Shown here: positions 38,146 through 49,539 of the stretch, in pieces | Position numbering within the stretch: the first letter of the stretch is position 1 | Layout: each line of letters begins with the position of its first letter | Source: Myrica gale | Lineage: Eukaryota; Streptophyta; Magnoliopsida; Fagales; Myricaceae | Assembly (NCBI GenBank): GCA_963930655.1 | Contig: OZ005603.1 | Coordinates: 16,453,001 to 16,517,000 of the forward strand | Reading direction: 5' to 3' | Length of the DNA stretch: 64,000 nucleotides | Notes under the pieces: model-generated | Seen by the model: only the letters and a program-made list of their open reading frames with translations | Databases searched by the model: none | Told to the model about the DNA's origin: nothing | Position numbers and translations under genes: made by a program

Positions 38146-39380
38146 TGTTAGCCCAAGGTTGTTTTACAAAACAATCTATAAAATGATTTTGATGATAATA
38201 AAAGTTTCTAAGTTCTTTGACTTTATATTCTATTTTGTCAATCCACAATTTCCAAGTTATATCTACAAAAGGATTAAATCTTTTCTCTCTAAAAATCTTC
38301 TCAATGTACTTAAAGATCTTTACACATGATGTTTGATAAATTCTTCAAGATTATGGACACTTAAAAAGTTTTGGAATGCGATGAAAACTTCAATTATAGT
38401 GAATTTTGCCTCCGGGACTTTTAGGTGTCGACACATTCAGGACATGTGTCGACACATTGCACTTACACTCGAGACATGTGTTTTTTTTTTACCAAAACAT
38501 GTGTACATTGACCTCATGGTGTCGACACATTGCACTGACTCCCGAGCACTCATTTTTCAGTTCAAATTTCATGTTTCAGCACATGCCATTTAATGTGTCA
38601 GCACATTACACGATTTTGAGGATTTTTTGGAATGACATCATATTCATCAAATCGCTCCTAAATTCATGGGCAACTCTCCAACGGCTATTCTCACCTACCC
38701 AGTCGACTGTTGAAGGCAAATGGCTTAAATACATGACCGGTTGTTGAAGAAAAATTGAGCTCTCACCTACACGACGAATTTGCATTTACTCTGTGACCTA
38801 ACTTCTTGAGAAAGAGAGAAATCCTTGAAGAAGAGTGAAGTTCCGCACCTACCAAGAAGACCTGCTATTTTCCTTGCCACAATTCAAGTCTTCTATTGTA
38901 AATCTTATCTTCTTCCTATCATTTGCGCCTCACATTTGTAAATTCAGTTTCAAGAGCCAATACGTGAGCTTTTCTATTTGTACTCATTTAAGTTAAACCT
39001 TGTGAGTGTTGGGTAAACACTAAGCCCTACTCTTGTGAGTAGAAGAAATCCCTAGGTGTTGGGATTTGAGAAGAGGAGTTAAAGCGTAAGCTCAAGAAAC
39101 ACTTTGTTAAAGTTCCTTAGCACCCTGGGAAGCTAAGGTGTACTACCTTTTGATAGTTAGTGGAGAAATCCCAAGGAAGTCAATAGCTTTGGGAGTGGAT
39201 GTAGGCAAGAGTTTGGCCGAACCACCTAAAAATTATTGTGTCATCTTTTCAACCCTTATCTCCTTAAGTTTCATTCTTTCTCTTATTCTTTGCTTTTGTG
39301 GTTTATTGTGATTGGTGTTATCAATCTATTTAGAAATTATTAAATTTTATTAAAACTCAATTAACCCTCCCCTTGGGTTG
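38146..39380 (+). repeat. Sirevirus 3' LTR
   Basis: It starts TGTTAGCCCAAGG right after the purine tract AAAATGGGGAGAT and ends near CCTCCCCTTGGGTTG. At 38425-38610 it carries copies of a palindromic motif, GTGTCGACACATTGCA-like (near 38425, 38446, 38520, and GTGTCAGCACATTACAC near 38596). Related motifs occur at 23945-24115 in the same element. Confidence 0.8.
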
Positions 39381-40460
39381 CTAAATAGACTATCAAAAAC
39401 GAAGAACAATAAATGATAGTAATAAAGTAAGAGAGATAAATATCGCGATTTTTAGGTGGTTTGGCCAAAACTTGCCTACGTTCACCCCCAAGGCTATTGC
39501 CTTCCTTGGGCTTCTCCACTATAATCCAATAGTGTTCACAACTTAGCTTTCGGGTGCTAAGTAACCGTAACATGAGTTTTCCCGAGTTCACTCTTCAACT
39601 CGTACAACAAATCTCAAAGCCAATGAGATTTCTTCTATCCCCACATAGGCCCAAATGTATCCCACACTTATAGGTTTTTCAAAGGTTTAATAATAGGAAT
39701 GATAAACAATCGCTCTAAAAGCTAGATTAACAAATATAAGGCTCAATAAATGGCTAGAAGACAATATCTGATAGTGATGACAGCAAGACAGTAACAGATC
39801 TCTTGGGAAACATGTAGCTTTGTTCTTTTGTTCTTTTCTCTCTTTCTCTTGGAGGGTAGTTCAAGATTGATGATGCAAGAGATGCAAAAGATGTCTTCTC
39901 TCTCTCCATAATGTTGTCTTTATAGGTCTTCAGTCCTGGGGTCCCAAGGGCATTTTTAGAATGTTGGAGAGGTGCCTTAAGTGTCACAACATCTTGATTT
40001 CCGAGCTGAATCATCATTTTAAAAAAAGTGTTCCCGCAATATGTGTCAACACATATATGTAAATGTGTTGCATCATCTTCTAATGTGTCGATGTTGTGCT
40101 TCCCATGTGTCGACACCATCAAAATGACATTCTGGTAGCTATGCAATGTGTCGACATCATGTCTCCCATATGTCGACACCATATTGGCATAAGGAGATTT
40201 TCAGTGATTTTTTATATGCAATCATTTCCAACTCAACACGAAAACTCCTACAATAAAAAATACAATGATTTTAGTGCAGGTCATGGTGTTTAAATCAAAT
40301 ATAGGGCATAATGAACTTGAGAGATATTAAATACAATTGAGTACTCTCGATTGAATATTAGAATGACAACAACGTATCCTAAAAATAATCCAAAATTATT
40401 TTATCATTTGTTATCATCAAAATCAAGTTAGATAACTCAATGAGCAATCTCGGGCTAACA
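39381..40460 (-). repeat. Related Sirevirus LTR in opposite orientation, partial
   Basis: Its reverse complement matches the LTR at 38146-39380: it starts TGTTAGCCCGAGATTG (plus-strand 40460 leftwards) and shares GTGTCGACAC motifs (near 40110 and 40185) and the phrase around 'caaggaaggcaatagccttggg'. No internal sequence flanks it on either side. It joins the other LTR tail to tail. Confidence 0.75.
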
Positions 40461-41814
40461 TAAATGGTTTAATTCAAATATCTAGGCATTTATTATTTTC
40501 CTTTTCGTTATATTCATGGTGATAATGAATAACTCAAATCGATGCCCATGACAAATCTCACCACGGAATATTCTTTAACGTTTTTCATATGGTTCCATGA
40601 ACTAAACGCATCAGTTAACATATTTGATCATGGACATTCAAAGATAAAAAGAAATGCGCATCCAAAAAATTACATGCCAAACATAGTAATGATCTATCAA
40701 TGTTTCAATAATTCTAACTTTTCCTTCTCCCTTCTTATATTTCCTCTTATTCCGTCACCTTCACTCACTAAGATATACTTATTTATGGTTTTTTCATTTT
40801 ATTTAGCAGGGCCGTAGTTAGTCTTAGCGGCACCTTCCTTGGGCCTTCGGAAAATTCGGCTTTCACAAGCCTTTTGAGTCCATTCTATCTTTTCTCTCTT
40901 TCCCTTGGGCCTCACGGGCCCTTCTCTCCATAGCCCATCTAGGGCCCACAAAGAGAGATCTTTTGGGCCCCACTGGCCCCATCACAAGGTCTGAAAATAT
41001 GGCCTTCGCTGCTATCATTCTTTTAAGATATAAAAGAAAAGCATCAAAAGCCAGAAAATTGGTTTCGAACTGCTATCCATCTTAACATTAAGTTTTATAG
41101 CTATTAGTTTAGTTCTTACATTTTTCAAAGACTAATTTTATAGAAAAAATGTTTACAACACATATACTTGTGCTTTTGGCCAATTTAGTTTCAAGACCCG
41201 TGTCGTTTTTCCATTTTTGGATGAGGTACCTGTACTGCTTCCGTCTGTGGAACGAGTAACTAGCACATGTTATTTCCGTCAACCTGGGGATGTACCTGTT
41301 CTGATAAATAAAATGCCACATCAGACAATTAATTTTTTTTTTTAAAATAATTATTTGGTCATTTTCTATGAGAAAAAGAAAATTACGCTTCAAACTTCGG
41401 CAGCTTGTACATCTTCTTTTATTTGTTCTATTTTTGTTTTTGGCGCCCCAATTAAGCAAAACACGCATGATTTAGATGATGAAATCTTAGCTAACCCATT
41501 GATAACCAAAACAACATTATAGTTTTCACCCTCTCTTCCGAATAAAAAGGAGGGTTATAAAAGTTTTCATTTCAGCCCATTATTTATAACCGCGACAAAA
41601 CCAAACAAATCCGCAACCATTTTAGCCTAATGAACCTAAAATCGACCCACGAACAATCGAAGTTCGCCCACCAACAGCCAACCCAAAGCACAAAGAACTT
41701 CCTAACCAAAGGCTAGGGGGAAAACAGTTGACTCTCGAGCCGTCTCAACCAAATGCTAACCGAGGTAGAAGGTGACAATTTGACTTTGCAAAAAATTATT
41801 TGTCAATTATCTTT
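40461..41814. other. Unassigned stretch
   Basis: No gene was recognised. 40805-40985 is locally GC-rich and carries 'gggcc' repeats without coding pattern. A minus-strand open stretch of 119 codons at 41109-41468 shows no familiar motif and is low in complexity at its start. 41330-41345 is a poly(T) run. Confidence 0.4.
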
Positions 41815-43480
41815 GTTGTTCTTTGAGAATTCTTTAATCTTCCATAATAGTTTATAGGTTCTTTCGATCTCACAATCTTAAGTCTTTGTTATTCCAAAAT
41901 AGCAGTCCATAAATTTGTCTCATCCCTCTCCAACTAACAACCATCACAGGGATTTTCAAAGTTTTATGGCCAAATATATTTACTCATGATTATCTCATAG
42001 CCTATCTTTTTAAATAAAACACTATCTGTGATAGTGCGTGGGATCTCGGCCGTAGGATTACATGAATTTTTTTTTCCCATTTTTCCCCTTATATTATTTT
42101 ATTCTGAATTTTAGACTTATACTAATTGCAATCATGTACATATCAACATATCACAATTTAGTCCCAAATATTTGAGATTGATTTGTGAAATCTCTTTCGC
42201 TAACAATTATTCATTTATTTATTTTTCCACTATACTATATTCCACATGAGTTAATAGGACCAGAATAATATCATTGATAAAACCTCTAGCTCAAATAATT
42301 ATTAATTCACAATCTGGAGCTCGTTGGACTCTCAAACTATTTCAAAAACAATTTTATAAATAAATTTATCTAGCTAGAGATTTCTTTTCAAGTCCAACTT
42401 TATACAGATATATACTTGAATATATTGTCTCACAAAGAGACTGATGTATTCCTTGTTGAGCATTTATACAAACTTATTTATAATCCACAAGACTCGACGT
42501 TGTCTTGAATATTTGATCCAGAAAGATCATCACCACATGACTTGGTCAAAGTACAAGTACACAATGAATAATCCTGCATAAACCTCTAAAGTCTAAGGAT
42601 ATTATAAACAAATTGTGATGAACATCTTCACAACATCAATGATCAGTTCTAGAAGGTATTTATATTTGATTTCGTTCAGTGCATGTACTCTTACAGTGCA
42701 CCCATTGGTCTGCTTAAGGTCACCGCCTTAGTGATTGAATCCATCATCCTATTTAATATAGACACAAAGAGTGTAGACCTATTGTACCTAAATATGTACC
42801 TTGGTCTAAGGACATTTATTCAATAAATAAATATAAACATGTGACATCTAAATAAATAATTATCTAGACAAATGATTTTTAGGGCATATTTCTCACAATC
42901 TCCCACTTGCGCTAAAAAACATTCATACAGGTATCTAATACCCATGTATCGCCTTTCTATGTAATATTTTTTTAGTGGTGGAGTCAACAATTGTATTCTT
43001 CTTACATGTCCTCCGACTCCATGTACCTTTACCCAATGTACACACACAAATCCAAAATTGATCAACTATCAATAATACCTGAATTTGTGTATCCCTAGAA
43101 AATCTAAAAATCTTCAACTCTAAACACCAGAAAATAGTGTTCAATATTTTTTAAGTACTTGAGAATATGCTTGACCGATGTCCAACATTCGAGACCCATG
43201 TCCGACTAATATCTACTCATAATGCTAACTGCATGACTAATATCTGACATTATCCCTCTCTTTTTGGAGAGATGACTATTACTTCTAAAGGGTAAAACTC
43301 TTCCTGGGCATCTTGCAAACCATCATTTTGCCAATATTTGTCAATGTAGTCCCAAGAACCTGTTTTCTTGGTTTCAAAACAATTTCGTTCGAAGAACATG
43401 AAACACTCTCAAAGATCTTTGACTTCAAAAATGGTTCATCAATCATCCTTTCACTAATGACATCGCTCATACTTCATTCT
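41815..43480 (-). mobile_element. Broken Copia relic: 3' LTR plus internal 3' end, reverse orientation
   Basis: 41815-42896 is an LTR of the same family as 19420-20010, 53390-54115 and 55495-56718 (shared phrases such as 'catactatattccacatgag' and 'ctcgttggactctcaaa'). On the minus strand it starts TGTGAGAAATATGCCCTAAA and is preceded by the polypurine tract GCAAGTGGGAGAT (plus-strand CTCCCACTTGC near 42900). 42900-43480 resembles the decayed 3' internal end of such elements ('tatctaatacccatgtatcgc'). Broken, many breaks. Confidence 0.65.
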
Positions 43481-44219
43481 CAATTAGTAGTAGATCACTA
43501 ACATAAAAGAACTAGAAACGTTATTAAACTCTCACTACAAGGCACATCCATGTTTCGTGAGAAATTTAACGATTTTAATCATCTCATTAAAATGAATTCT
43601 CAACTAATACTACTAAGTTCTGAACTCTTCAGATCATAAGTAGATTTAGTAACATCTCTATTCTATTGATCTCTTATGCCTTAGTAAAATGGCTCAGCTA
43701 ATTGTTTCATCAAGAACTGTCACGCTTTCGCCTTCACTTAGGTCGTACTCCTTTTAAAAATATATTATTCCTTATGATAATCACCTCTCGTTCACTTGCG
43801 TTTATAAAATTATTCCCAATGAACCTTTTTTTTAGTAATCCACCAAATTGACAGAAATTTTTATTGGAAGGTATAAAGTGTCTGAAATCAATAGTTGATA
43901 GGTGCAATGTGCCAAAATAATTTATTGGGGTGCAGAGTGTCAAGACCACTATAATTTGAGGGTGCAAAGTGCATTTAACCCTTTATTTAATCATTTCTTC
44001 ATGGTGTGGTGATTGAGCATTTCTACCTTGTTGTGTTGTTGGTATGTTGTAAGCACTGGACCAAGATCTTATGTGATATAGCTATATATATTTTGTTGGG
44101 TTGGGTCGTCCTATATTTTTTTTAATGAAAAATTTAGTGCTAGAGAACTCATTTACTTCTAGTAAATATTATACCTGATACGATGTACTAGCAATAAGTT
44201 ACTGCTATTATTTATATTT
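43481..44219. other. Unassigned stretch with a MITE end
   Basis: 43855-43985 looks like the right part of a small DNA element: 'tgcaatgtgcc', 'gggtgcagagtgtc' and 'gggtgcaaagtgcatttaaccctttat'. On the other strand the end reads AAAGGGTTAAATGCACTTTG, resembling the tip of the foldback at 61505. No matching left end was found. The rest shows no gene. Confidence 0.35.
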
Positions 44220-44816
44220 TTGTGAATTTTTATATAAAGGTTCAGCTTAAAACCTTCCAAACATATTTTTTGGATACCTTTTTAGCTTGGTATAGTTATA
44301 TCTATACATATATTGTAGCTTTTGAAATGGTCCGGCTCAAGATTTTGTTAATTGCCCGTAGTTTTAACTTTTTGGTAAATCCTCATAGTAAAGGATGGCC
44401 TACTTGAGGAAATGATTATAATAATGTTATTTATTTGTAACTAATTGTGATTTATTTCTGCATATATCTTAAATATCGCACCTATAAGTCTTAGTAACCT
44501 ATTTTGACATTTTATCAGGAAACATTTCCATGCACTACTTAATTATCGTACTTTATATGTCCATGTGTTGATCATGAGATGCTTTCTTGTATTGAGTTAC
44601 CTTTACCTATTTGCTTATGTTTTCATTATTTGGTATTGCGTGAGTTATTCTTAATTAACTACTTTAATTTTGATTATTAAATAAGGAGATAATAAATTTT
44701 ATAATTTTGATAAGATGAGTTGTGATTTTCTCGATGTAAACTCATTTTAATTAGCATGCATTCTATTATTATAAAAAAGAACTTATAGATTAATACGAGC
44801 GTGTGCGCGCGTTACA
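44220..44816 (+). repeat. Partial LTR 3' end, same family as the solo LTR at 11712
   Basis: The end 'gcattctattattataaaaaagaac...acgagcgtgtgcgcgcgttaca' parallels the solo LTR end 'gcattctattactataaagagagcg...acgagcatgtagcgtgaca', and 'cttaaaaccttccaaacatat' parallels 'tttaaaactttccaaatatac'. It is an old, diverged copy without a visible left end. Confidence 0.5.
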
Positions 44817-44870
44817 TCGTTTGACTTGATAGTTAAACCTCTTTCTTTATGTGAAGACGATCTTACACAT

Positions 44871-45057
44871 ATATATACCTGCATACATACATACATACAT
44901 GTAAATCAATCAACAATATCACCTTCTTTACGAACATATATATATGATGTGCCACATTCTGGATGGTCTATATATACCTGCATACATACGTTTAAATCAA
45001 TCAACAATATAACCTTCTTTACGAACATATATATATATATGATGTACTACATTCGGG
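44871..45057 (+). repeat. Two-unit tandem repeat, period 99
   Basis: The unit starting TATATACCTGCATACATAC at 44872 recurs at 44971, followed in both by 'aaatcaatcaacaatat', 'accttctttacgaacatatat' and 'gatgt..cacattc'. It includes CATA and AT microsatellites. Confidence 0.85.
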
Positions 45058-46509
45058 ATTAAGACCATCATGTATAGAAGAGGTTTTTTAATCCAAGCCA
45101 TCCAACTTTATCTTCCTAATACTGAGAGGAAAACGCAACATTTTAGGTTGCAAATTTGAGTTTTCTAAAGTAAATATATATTTGACATTAATACGTGGAA
45201 AGGTCCAATATATATCACCGAGTAAAAGGCTAGAGCTAGCGTCGGCATAATAATGACTATGGTACTGATCCAACTTTATAAAGGAAGCAAATTCAAAGAT
45301 GAAAACAATAGCATCACATCATGGAAAAAGAACTAATACTAACACTCAGAAAGACTTTATCTACTAAAAGAGAAACGGAAAAGGAAAGGAGACGAGCACA
45401 ATATATATCGGCGTAAATGGAGCTTCTTTTTTTGTGGACGACCATTGAATTGGGCCCTACTTGAAAGATATGCCCTGTCCAAATTCAGATGTGTTAAGAA
45501 AATTCACATAATTATGGTGGCACGCAGGGAGGAAGGCGCTATAATTATCATTTTTGGGTTGATCTTTGACTTAGAAAAGTCCCCCTACCTAGCTACTACA
45601 GAGGCATGTCTGCCACATGAAACTGATTTGTACTTTGACAGTTCTTTCTCGTGTTTTAGACACGTTCAAAGCCTCAAATGTTGTCCACCAACCAAAGACT
45701 TGGCAACAAAGTTGTTTGTCTGTCATAAAAAAGAACAAGTTGCATATCCCAGAATTGGCATGTGTATAAAAAACGAAGTCGATCGATGTCTCTGACTGGA
45801 CAACCTCACAGCCTTGTTGTATCTCGCATCTCCTTCCAGGCTTCCACCATAAGTGCTGTTACTTTGGGAGATGGTGTATTTAGCAGGCAGATACTTTACA
45901 ATCTCTTATTCAAACAAAGTTATTTAGACGCAATATGTGATTCTTACATATTGGATGTTATTATGAAGATTCAAGCAAAATCATTACCTACCGCATTAAA
46001 TGTGCATTTCATACATTTTGTCTGTCTTTTTCCAAACTTTGTGATGCAATTTGGATAAAATTTTTTAAAAGAATATTAATATATTTAAATTTTAAATTTA
46101 AAAATACGCACTCAAGTAAGAATTATACGAAGTTTACTAGTATAACTATCATTGCATAATGGCAATAAGTGTCTGTCAATGTCTTCAACGGTGCTTGAGA
46201 ATGTTTAACTTTTTTTTTATCTTGGATGACTGAAGGTTAATTACATCTGTTACAGCGTGCTAAATAAGTAATATGTACAAAGAACAGAAAAAGGTTAATA
46301 GTGGTGGCGGGCTAAGAAAGTTGAATGCTATTGGTTGCTTTGGCAGGCAAAAGGAATCCTAAATTCCTCCAACTCCAAGCATGCACATCCGATGAGAAGG
46401 GACAAAAGCAATCCCTGGAATGAAAGCAAAAGGCATGCAGGGAAAGCGAAGACCATAAAGCGTTCCATCCATTCACACCTGCTAGTTTGCTTGGGAAAGG
46501 AAATACTCT
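45058..46509. other. Apparent unique sequence upstream of the MIR160 locus
   Basis: No transposon signature or convincing coding sequence was recognised. Open stretches at 45445-45795 and 45762-46058 show no familiar motif. Because the stretch is free of clear repeats and leads into a TATA box, it may be the distal promoter of the microRNA gene. An ATTGG (CCAAT-type) motif lies at 46330 and a TGTCTC (auxin-response core) at 45787; single short matches like these are expected by chance. Confidence 0.4.
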
Positions 46510-46516
46510 TATATAG
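46510..46516 (+). promoter_or_regulatory. Candidate TATA box (TATATAG) upstream of MIR160, hit by a Copia insertion
   Basis: TATATAG lies in 'actcttatatagacca', and its last base is the first base of the GACCA target duplication. Removing the insertion would place it about 630 bases before the mature miR160, a reasonable distance for a pri-miRNA start. Use as a real promoter is inferred. Confidence 0.4.
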
Positions 46517-46520
46517 ACCA
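46516..46520. repeat. Target-site duplication GACCA, left copy
   Basis: GACCA here and at 48923-48927 bracket the Ale-type Copia element exactly at its TG and CA ends. Confidence 0.9.
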
Positions 46521-48922
46521 TGAAGAAAAAGAGAAGAGAGAAAGAAGTGTGGAAATATTATGTATATTTCTGTGTAAATAAACTGTACAAAGAAAGGCCT
46601 ATTTATAGGTCAATAGGGTCAAAGCACAAAAGGAATACAATAAACACAATTAGAATAAAATCAGTAATCAAATCAGCATCAAATCAGCATATTAGAAAAT
46701 ATGTCAAATAAACCAAATCAGAATATTCTAACATCCCCCCTCAAACTCGAGATGACGAGGTCAACTGAAGTTTGGAAACAAGATCGCGTAACCGACCAGG
46801 AGGATGAGACTTGGTGAAAATGTCGGCAAGTTGATCTTCAAAAGAGACTGAGCAAAGATGCAAGGTGCCTTGCTGGAGGTGGTGCCGAATGAAGTAACAA
46901 TCAATCTCAATGTGCTTGGTACGCTCATGAAAGACATCATTGTGAGCAATCTGGATAGCACTCTGATTGTCACAATAGAGTGGAGAACTGGCCGGCTGGG
47001 GAACACCCATGTCGGTCAAGAGCCATCGTAACCACAGAAGTTTAGTTGTAGTATCAGCAAGGGCACGATACTCAGCCTCAGTACTGGAGCGGGCAACAAC
47101 AATCTGCTTCTTACTACGCCAGGAAATAAGAGATGTGCCAAGTAAGAAACAGTAGCCCGTAGTAGAGTGTCGATCGGTTGGATCACTGGCCCAGTCAACA
47201 TCAGAGTAAGCACGGAGCTCAAATGATGAGTGCGAAGAAAAATGAAGGACATGAAACAGAGTGTCTTTGACGTACCGCAAGATGCGAAGAATAACAACAT
47301 AGTGAGAAGAGCGAGGTGCACTCATAAATTGGCTGACCAAATGAACCGCATAGGAAATATCTGGGCGGGTAACAGTGAGATAGATGAGACTACCGACCAA
47401 CTGTCTATACAAGGTAGCATCAGAGAGAGATTCACCATCAGTAGCAAGTAGCCGAATATTAGGTTCAAATGGAGAGGTGCATGTCTTGTTGTCGGTCAAA
47501 CCTGCTTTAGAAAGCAAATCAGACGCATACTTAGCCTGGGAGAGATAGTAACCATAAGAACTGGATGTAACCTCAAGACCAAGAAAGTAGTTAAGCTGCC
47601 CTAAGTCCTTCATCTCAAAATTTTGACTCAAGAAATTCTGAAGCTCTCGAATACCAGAGAGGTCATCTCCTGTAATGATCATGTCATCAACATAAAGAAG
47701 GATAAAGATAATACCATCACCGGTGGTCCGAAGAAAAAGAGCCGAGTCATAAGCACTAGGAGCAAAGCTCTGCTGAGCAACAACACAACTGAATTTAGCA
47801 AACCAGGCTCGGGGAGCTTGTTTGAGGCCGTAGAGTGCACGTCGAAGATGACAGACGGTATGAGGAGGATGGTCATAACCACGTGGAGGATGCATATAAA
47901 CTTCCTCTGCAAGATCACCATTCAAAAAGGCATTTTTGACATCCATTTGGAATAGATGCCAATGACGCACAGCAGCTACTGCAAGCAAGGATCGAACTGA
48001 GGTAAGGCGAGCCACAGGAGCAAAGGTCTCCTTATAGTCAATACCATACTCCTGAGAGAAGCCCTTAGCAACAAGACGAGCTTTGTATCGTTCTACTGAT
48101 CCATCTGACCGAGTCTTGATTTTGTAGACCCACTTACATCCAACTGCAGACTTTCCAGGAGGTAAATCCACCAGGTCCCAAGTATGAGTTTTAGTGAGAG
48201 CATCGAGTTCTTCAGACATAGCTTTCTGCCAAAGAGGGTCAGTACTAGCCTCACGATAGCTGTGAGGTTCGTGAAGAGTAGCAAGGGCATAATAACAATG
48301 GTAATCCTGAAGATGAGAAGGAAAGGCTCTTACTCTAGTGGATTGGCGAAGTGGAGGTGTCTCGACAGGCTTGGGTGCAGTTGATGTAGCAGGAGGATCA
48401 ACAGTCGTATCAGATGTCTCAAGAATAGGCGAAGGAGGAGCGTCAGAGGAGCTGGACATCTCTGCAAAAGATTCTGGGACTAAAGAAATAGATGGGTCAG
48501 TGAAGATAGGTGCATAACTGGAAGAGGATCGGGGAAAAGGAGAAAGACTCGTAAACATCTTATGTTCCCAAAACTCTACATGACGGGAAATACGAAGATG
48601 CTTGGCTATGGGATCATAGCAACGATACCCCTTTTGAGTTAGTCCATAACCAAGAAAACAACAAATCCTAGACCGTGGTTCAAATTTGGTGCGCTCGTGT
48701 GTAGGAAGAGTGACAAAGCAAACACAACCAAAAACTCGAAGTAAAGAGTAGTTAGGAACCTTATCATGGAGAAGCTCAAACGAAGTTTGATTGGATATAA
48801 TAGGTGAGGGAACACGACGATGAGAAAATATGCCAAATATTGGAAAATATTAGAATAAAATCAGTAATCAAATCAGCATATTAGAAAATATGCCAAATAA
48901 ACCAAATCAGAATATTCTAACA
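46521..48922 (-). mobile_element. Ale/Retrofit-type Copia element, broken, reverse orientation
   Basis: Flanked by GACCA on both sides. 3' LTR 46521-46733 (213 bases; minus strand starts TGTTAGAATATTCTG), a polypurine tract beside it (plus-strand TCCCCCCTC at 46734), then on the minus strand one long frame 48558-46741 (605 codons) holding reverse transcriptase (FQMDVKNAFLNGDLAEEVYM, YVDDMIITGDDL) and RNase H (HSTTGYCFLLGTSLISWRSK, CDNQSAIQIAHNDVFHERTK). An integrase tail is at about 48560-48840. A partial 5' LTR of about 74 bases occupies 48849-48922. The lineage is called from the RNase H motif and short LTRs. It is broken, with one or two breaks, and looks young. Confidence 0.88.
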
Positions 48923-49539
48923 GACCACATACACAGACACACTGATGAGGCACAGAGAGGGAGGGGCCTACGGATTATTTCTCTGATGTCTATCCTTATC
49001 TCGAAACATCAGCCAAATATTGGTTAAACATAAAGAACACAGATGACCCATGCTTCACTACGATCAATATGATTTGGATTTGTGTGTATTTTTAGGCAAC
49101 AGGAGAGGAACGACAAGGAATAGTGTTGTTTGTCTGGCAGTAATGGTGATTGTAGATTTGATTTAAAGTTTATATGACATTTTGAACAAGAAATTTTTTT
49201 AATGTTTTGGTGTTGCGAATTAGGAAAGTGCGTTAAGTGGGTTGTTAAAAGTGGTACGAAAATCTCCTTCTACTGTTATTAAAGAAAAAAGAAAAAGCAC
49301 CTCCGTACTCCCTTCTATTTAAGCTCTCTACCTAATTTAGTTTAGATTCACTTTAGCTGATTGTGAGAAGTTGCTCTCTCCCCACTGTGCCTTATCGGGT
49401 CCTTTACTATGTTGCAGAATGATCTCTTCTTGTTCCCAATCTGTGATATTCTCCCCTCCAGGAGGCCAGAAAATGGGTTCAAAGACCTGGATTTGAATTT
49501 ATCCTAGAAGGCTTTGCCATTGATGAAGAAGAAAAGGTG
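48923..49539 (+). promoter_or_regulatory. MIR160 proximal region / pri-miRNA 5' part with TATTTAAG box
   Basis: TATTTAAG at 49316-49323, in a pyrimidine-rich setting followed by 'cctaatttagtttagattc', is a good core-promoter candidate about 230 bases before the mature miRNA. The TATATAG at 46510 is the alternative, more distal candidate. No open reading frame of note is present. Confidence 0.45.

Larger units (their letters stand above)
20014..39380 (+). mobile_element. Sirevirus-type Copia element, broken, hosting an Athila insertion
   Basis: Parts in order on the plus strand: gag zinc knuckle CFGCKKSGHVKTDC (near 20090), an acidic linker and coiled-coil, protease region with LDSGCSKHMTGD (near 20930), integrase (GAG-pre-integrase WHRRLAHASMN near 21165; core NDHGKEFEN, SAPRTPQQNGVVERKN near 21600), reverse transcriptase (FQMDVKNAFLNG near 22595; YVDDIIFGSTN near 22855), RNase H (DYAGCKIERKSTSG, KHIEIKT) to about 23790, and a third coding region starting at 24145 with ARKVIAGRWADFKWL, typical of Sireviruses. 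The Athila insertion (24697-36661) splits that third region, which resumes about 36670-37488. Polypurine tracts lie near 37561 and 38135, and the 3' LTR is 38146-39380. No 5' LTR was seen. Broken, with several interruptions in pol. Confidence 0.85.

Noticed and set aside
41109-41468. Minus-strand 119-codon frame as a gene
   Set aside because: No known motif, biased composition, no splice context or neighbours to support it.
43533-43540. CACTACAA as a third CACTA terminus
   Set aside because: No subterminal CGTTCGAACG-type motifs follow on either side, and an 8-base match is expected by chance.
45445-46058. Two overlapping open frames upstream of MIR160 as a host gene
   Set aside because: No recognised domain and no splice sites that extend them; lengths are within chance for this composition.
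49316-49323. Calling TATTTAAG the sole MIR160 promoter
   Set aside because: A second, stronger-looking TATATAG exists at 46510 and sequence alone cannot choose between them.
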